Below are positions 62,014 to 64,000 of a DNA stretch of 64,000 bases, in pieces (positions within the stretch are counted from its first letter, which is position 1; the number at the start of each line of letters is the position of its first letter). The stretch comes from Amycolatopsis sp. MtRt-6 (GTDB lineage Bacteria > Actinomycetota > Actinomycetes > Mycobacteriales > Pseudonocardiaceae): the NCBI RefSeq assembly GCF_017308975.1, contig NZ_JADWPD010000041.1, positions 1 through 64,000 of the forward strand. The letters are read 5' to 3'. The notes under the pieces are model-generated. The model had not been told where the DNA came from, searched no databases, and saw only the letters and a list, made by a program, of their open reading frames with translations. A program made the translations under genes and the position numbers.

Positions 62014-62856
62014 TCAGAACTCGGTCAGCGGATCGGTGTGCCGGGGCGTCCAGCCCAGCTCGCGCTGTGCCTTGGCGGAGGTGAGCTGCTGGTCGAGGGC
62101 GAACGCGTCGGCGATCGGGCCCATCCGCTCGCGGGCCTGCTCGAGGGTGAGGGAGACGGTCTTCCCGCCGAGCGCCGCGGCACAGGCCTCGGCGACCTCC
62201 TTGGCCGTCGGGCCGGCCCCGCCCACCCCGAGGTACACCGAGCCCGCCGGCGCGGACAGCGCGGCCGCGTAGAGGCGGGCCAGGTCGTCGAGGTGGATCA
62301 GCGCCCAGTGGTTCCCGCCGTCGCCGATGTAGGGGACCTCGCCGGTTTCCCGGCCCGGCTGGACGAAGAAGGCGTCGATCAGGCGGTTGTCGCCGCCGTA
62401 GAGCAGGCCGGGCTGGACGACGACCGGCCGTCCGCCCTCGGCCGCCCGGGCCAGCACCGCGTCTTCGACGGCCTTGCGCCACGCCACGACGGCCGGCGGG
62501 TTCCACGGCGCGGTCTCGTCCCGGACGCCGTCGGTGTCGCCGTAGACCCAGCTGCCGCCGGTGTGCACGTAGGTGCCGCCGCCGACACCGTCCTGCATCG
62601 CGGTGGCGGCCGCCAGGTCCTCCTCGCCGCTGGCGGCCTGCGCGAGGTGGATCACGGCTTCCGCCCGCGAGGCCGCGTGGTTGAGCACGTCGAGATCGGT
62701 CAGGCCACCGCGAACCGCCGTCGCCCCGGCGGCGGCCACGGCGGCCTCGGCGCGCTCGCTGCGGGCGAGCGCCTCGACGGTGTGCCCGAGCCGCACCAGC
62801 TCGCCGATCGTCGCGCGGCCGATGTAGCCCGAACCGCCTGTGAGGAAGATCTTCAT
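62014..62856 (-). CDS. Extended SDR, NAD-dependent epimerase/dehydratase family
   Basis: The protein is 280 aa with N-terminal Rossmann motif FLTGGSGYIGRATI. The usual YxxxK catalytic site is not obvious: the expected region reads TAPWNPPAVVAWRKA, so Tyr seems absent and this may be an atypical reductase or a binding protein. AAAGGA lies 6 nt before the ATG. It converges with the acyl-CoA synthetase (20 nt apart) and is divergent from a LysR regulator. Confidence 0.82.
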   Translation of the reverse strand: MKIFLTGGSGYIGRATIGELVRLGHTVEALARSERAEAAVAAAGATAVRGGLTDLDVLNHAASRAEAVIHLAQAASGEEDLAAATAMQDGVGGGTYVHTGGSWVYGDTDGVRDETAPWNPPAVVAWRKAVEDAVLARAAEGGRPVVVQPGLLYGGDNRLIDAFFVQPGRETGEVPYIGDGGNHWALIHLDDLARLYAAALSAPAGSVYLGVGGAGPTAKEVAEACAAALGGKTVSLTLEQARERMGPIADAFALDQQLTSAKAQRELGWTPRHTDPLTEF

Positions 62857-62938
62857 CCCTGTCCTTTCACCCGGAATTCCTTCTTCCGCCAGCTTGATCC
62901 CGGCATCCGCGGTGCGTCCAAGACCCGTTTCGCGCGCT

Positions 62939-62970
62939 GTGATGCCGCTTCGGCATCACCGGCCTACGAT
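62939..62970. promoter_or_regulatory. LysR operator and leaderless -10 box
   Basis: GTGATGCCG-CTT-CGGCATCAC (62939-62959) is a 9-bp-arm palindrome that contains a T-N11-A LysR dyad. It covers the expected -35 of the TACGAT -10 box (62965-62970), which ends 7 nt before the GTG of the LysR gene. Confidence 0.75.
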
Positions 62971-62977
62971 GCTCGGC

Positions 62978-63841
62978 GTGGACTTCGACCTGCGGAAACT
63001 GCGTTCCTTCGTCGCGGTCGCCGAGGAACTCCACTTCGGCCGGGCCGCCGCGCGGCTGCACATCGCCCAGCCCGCGCTGTCGCGCCAGATCCGGGGCCTC
63101 GAAGACGAGCTCAAGACGCCCCTGTTCGTCCGCGACCGCCGCACCACCGTCCTCACCGCGGCCGGTGAACAGCTCCTGGCCGACGCCCGCGACCTGCTGG
63201 CGGCGGCCGAAGCCGTGCACCGGCGAGTCGCCGCCGCGGCCGAGGCGAAGCCGGTGCTCACCGTCGGGTTCATGCCGGGCATCGTGGTCACCCCGGCCGT
63301 GCGGGCGCTGGCCGGGCACCGGCCGGACGTCGGCGTCCGGCTGCTGCGCACCGGCTGGCACGACCAGGTCGCGGTCCTGCACGACGGCCGCGTCGACGTC
63401 AGCATCGTCCGGCTGCCGATCGACCGGCGCGGGCTGGCGGTGCGGCCGCTGTTCACCGAACCCCGCGTCGTCATGGTGCCCGCCACGCACCGGCTGGCCG
63501 GCAAGGAATCCGTGTCGGTCACCGAACTCGCCGACGAGCACCTGCTGCAGGACCCCGACGCCGTCCCGGAGTGGCGGGACATCGCCGTCGAACTGCGTGG
63601 GCCCGACCGTCCCGAGGTGCCGCGGATCCACAGCGTGGAAGAGAAACTGGAACTGGTCGCGGCCGGCGCCGGGATCAGCGTCATCCCCCTGTCGACGGCG
63701 ACGTTCTACACCCGCCCGGACGTCGTCGGCATCCCGGTGGCGGACATCGCGCCGAACCGCGTCGCCCTGGCCTGGCTCGCGGCGCGCCGCTCACCGTTGA
63801 TCGAAGCGTTCCTCGAAGCGGCGGCGAGCCTGGCGCCCTAG
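62978..63841 (+). CDS. LysR-family transcriptional regulator
   Basis: The protein is 287 aa. The LTTR winged helix is FDLRKLRSFVAVAEELHFGR with ALSRQIRGLEDEL, and an effector domain follows. The GTG at 62978 fits the LTTR start, and TACGAT lies 7 nt upstream; an ATG at 62969 would add three residues but overlaps the -10 box. It probably represses its own gene and controls the divergent epimerase-like SDR. Confidence 0.9.
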   Translation: MDFDLRKLRSFVAVAEELHFGRAAARLHIAQPALSRQIRGLEDELKTPLFVRDRRTTVLTAAGEQLLADARDLLAAAEAVHRRVAAAAEAKPVLTVGFMPGIVVTPAVRALAGHRPDVGVRLLRTGWHDQVAVLHDGRVDVSIVRLPIDRRGLAVRPLFTEPRVVMVPATHRLAGKESVSVTELADEHLLQDPDAVPEWRDIAVELRGPDRPEVPRIHSVEEKLELVAAGAGISVIPLSTATFYTRPDVVGIPVADIAPNRVALAWLAARRSPLIEAFLEAAASLAP

Positions 63842-63874
63842 CCGGGCCGGCCGGCGGTCGACGGGGTGCGGTGA

Positions 63875-63890
63875 CTGTCCCATGGGACAG
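63875..63890. promoter_or_regulatory. 16-bp perfect palindrome near the window end
   Basis: CTGTCCCATGGGACAG is self-complementary over 16 bp. It lies 34 nt after the LysR stop codon, in the otherwise gene-free stretch 63842-64000. It looks like an operator for a gene that starts beyond the window. Confidence 0.55.
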
Positions 63891-64000
63891 CGATGGACGC
63901 GCCACTTGAGCTTGTGAGCAGCGGATCGCCCGTCCCGCGCGGAGCCGCCCGCGGCGATCCGGGTGCCGGAACCCGGGTACCCCGCGAGACACCAAATCCC

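Noticed and set aside
1..64000. tRNA, rRNA, CRISPR arrays, insertion sequences or a prophage
   Set aside because: I saw no tRNA cloverleaf, rRNA core sequence, regular repeat-spacer array, transposase or phage structural gene in reading both strands.

Overview
This is a very GC-rich actinobacterial chromosome segment. Coding ORFs have G/C in nearly every third codon position, GTG and TTG starts are common, and the families are typical of actinomycetes: mycothiol-dependent enzymes, F420-type LLM oxidoreductases, a FadD17-type ligase, a DUF222/13E12 HNH nuclease and fused siderophore permeases. A glycopeptide-Gtf-like glycosyltransferase and the overall gene mix suggest Amycolatopsis or a near relative in Pseudonocardiaceae; that is an inference, because no rRNA or tRNA lies here. 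It reads as an accessory chromosomal arm, with about 47 intact genes in short operons for catabolism, transport and their dedicated regulators.

Left part (1-17450): a 40-bp tandem repeat; a beta-lactamase-fold hydrolase with a sugar-nucleotidyltransferase-like gene; a GT1 glycosyltransferase; a CynX-type exporter; a large LAL-type LuxR regulator; an orphan NMT1-type binding lipoprotein; a small cysteine-rich secreted protein; RecQ; an SDR/TetR divergent pair; a LysR/MFS/hydrolase unit; and a mycothiol-dependent maleylpyruvate isomerase-like protein. Middle left (17518-30879): fadD17 behind a perfect KstR box, convergent and overlapping with a GH5 gene; a five-gene Liv-type ABC transporter plus amidase operon (with GH5 just behind it) divergent from an AraC regulator; and an iron-box-controlled ferric-siderophore importer.

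Middle right (30885-44687): an LLM oxidoreductase divergent from a LysR; a LacI-controlled galactoside locus (GH36 alpha-galactosidase, binding protein, two permeases, and a large secreted clan-A glycosidase with carbohydrate-binding modules) that lacks its own ATPase; a secreted protein; and a NarL-type two-component system. Right part (44695-64000): a PucR-regulated operon joining a histidinol-dehydrogenase homologue, an APC permease, a ThuA-like protein and a ThDP enzyme, which is the best candidate here for an undescribed catabolic pathway; a 13E12 HNH nuclease; two divergent GMC oxidoreductases that share a symmetric operator; a hydrolase/TetR pair; a deletion scar joining two gene remnants; an IspD homologue; a GAF-LuxR regulator; an acyl-CoA synthetase; a nucleoside-sugar-epimerase-type SDR; and a LysR regulator.

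A recurring feature is transcription-start grammar. At least nine genes, many of them regulators, have a TANNNT -10 hexamer ending 6-7 nt before ATG/GTG and no convincing ribosome-binding site, which predicts leaderless mRNAs. Many regulators also sit beside inverted repeats that overlap these promoters, so regulator-operator pairs can be proposed directly from the sequence.
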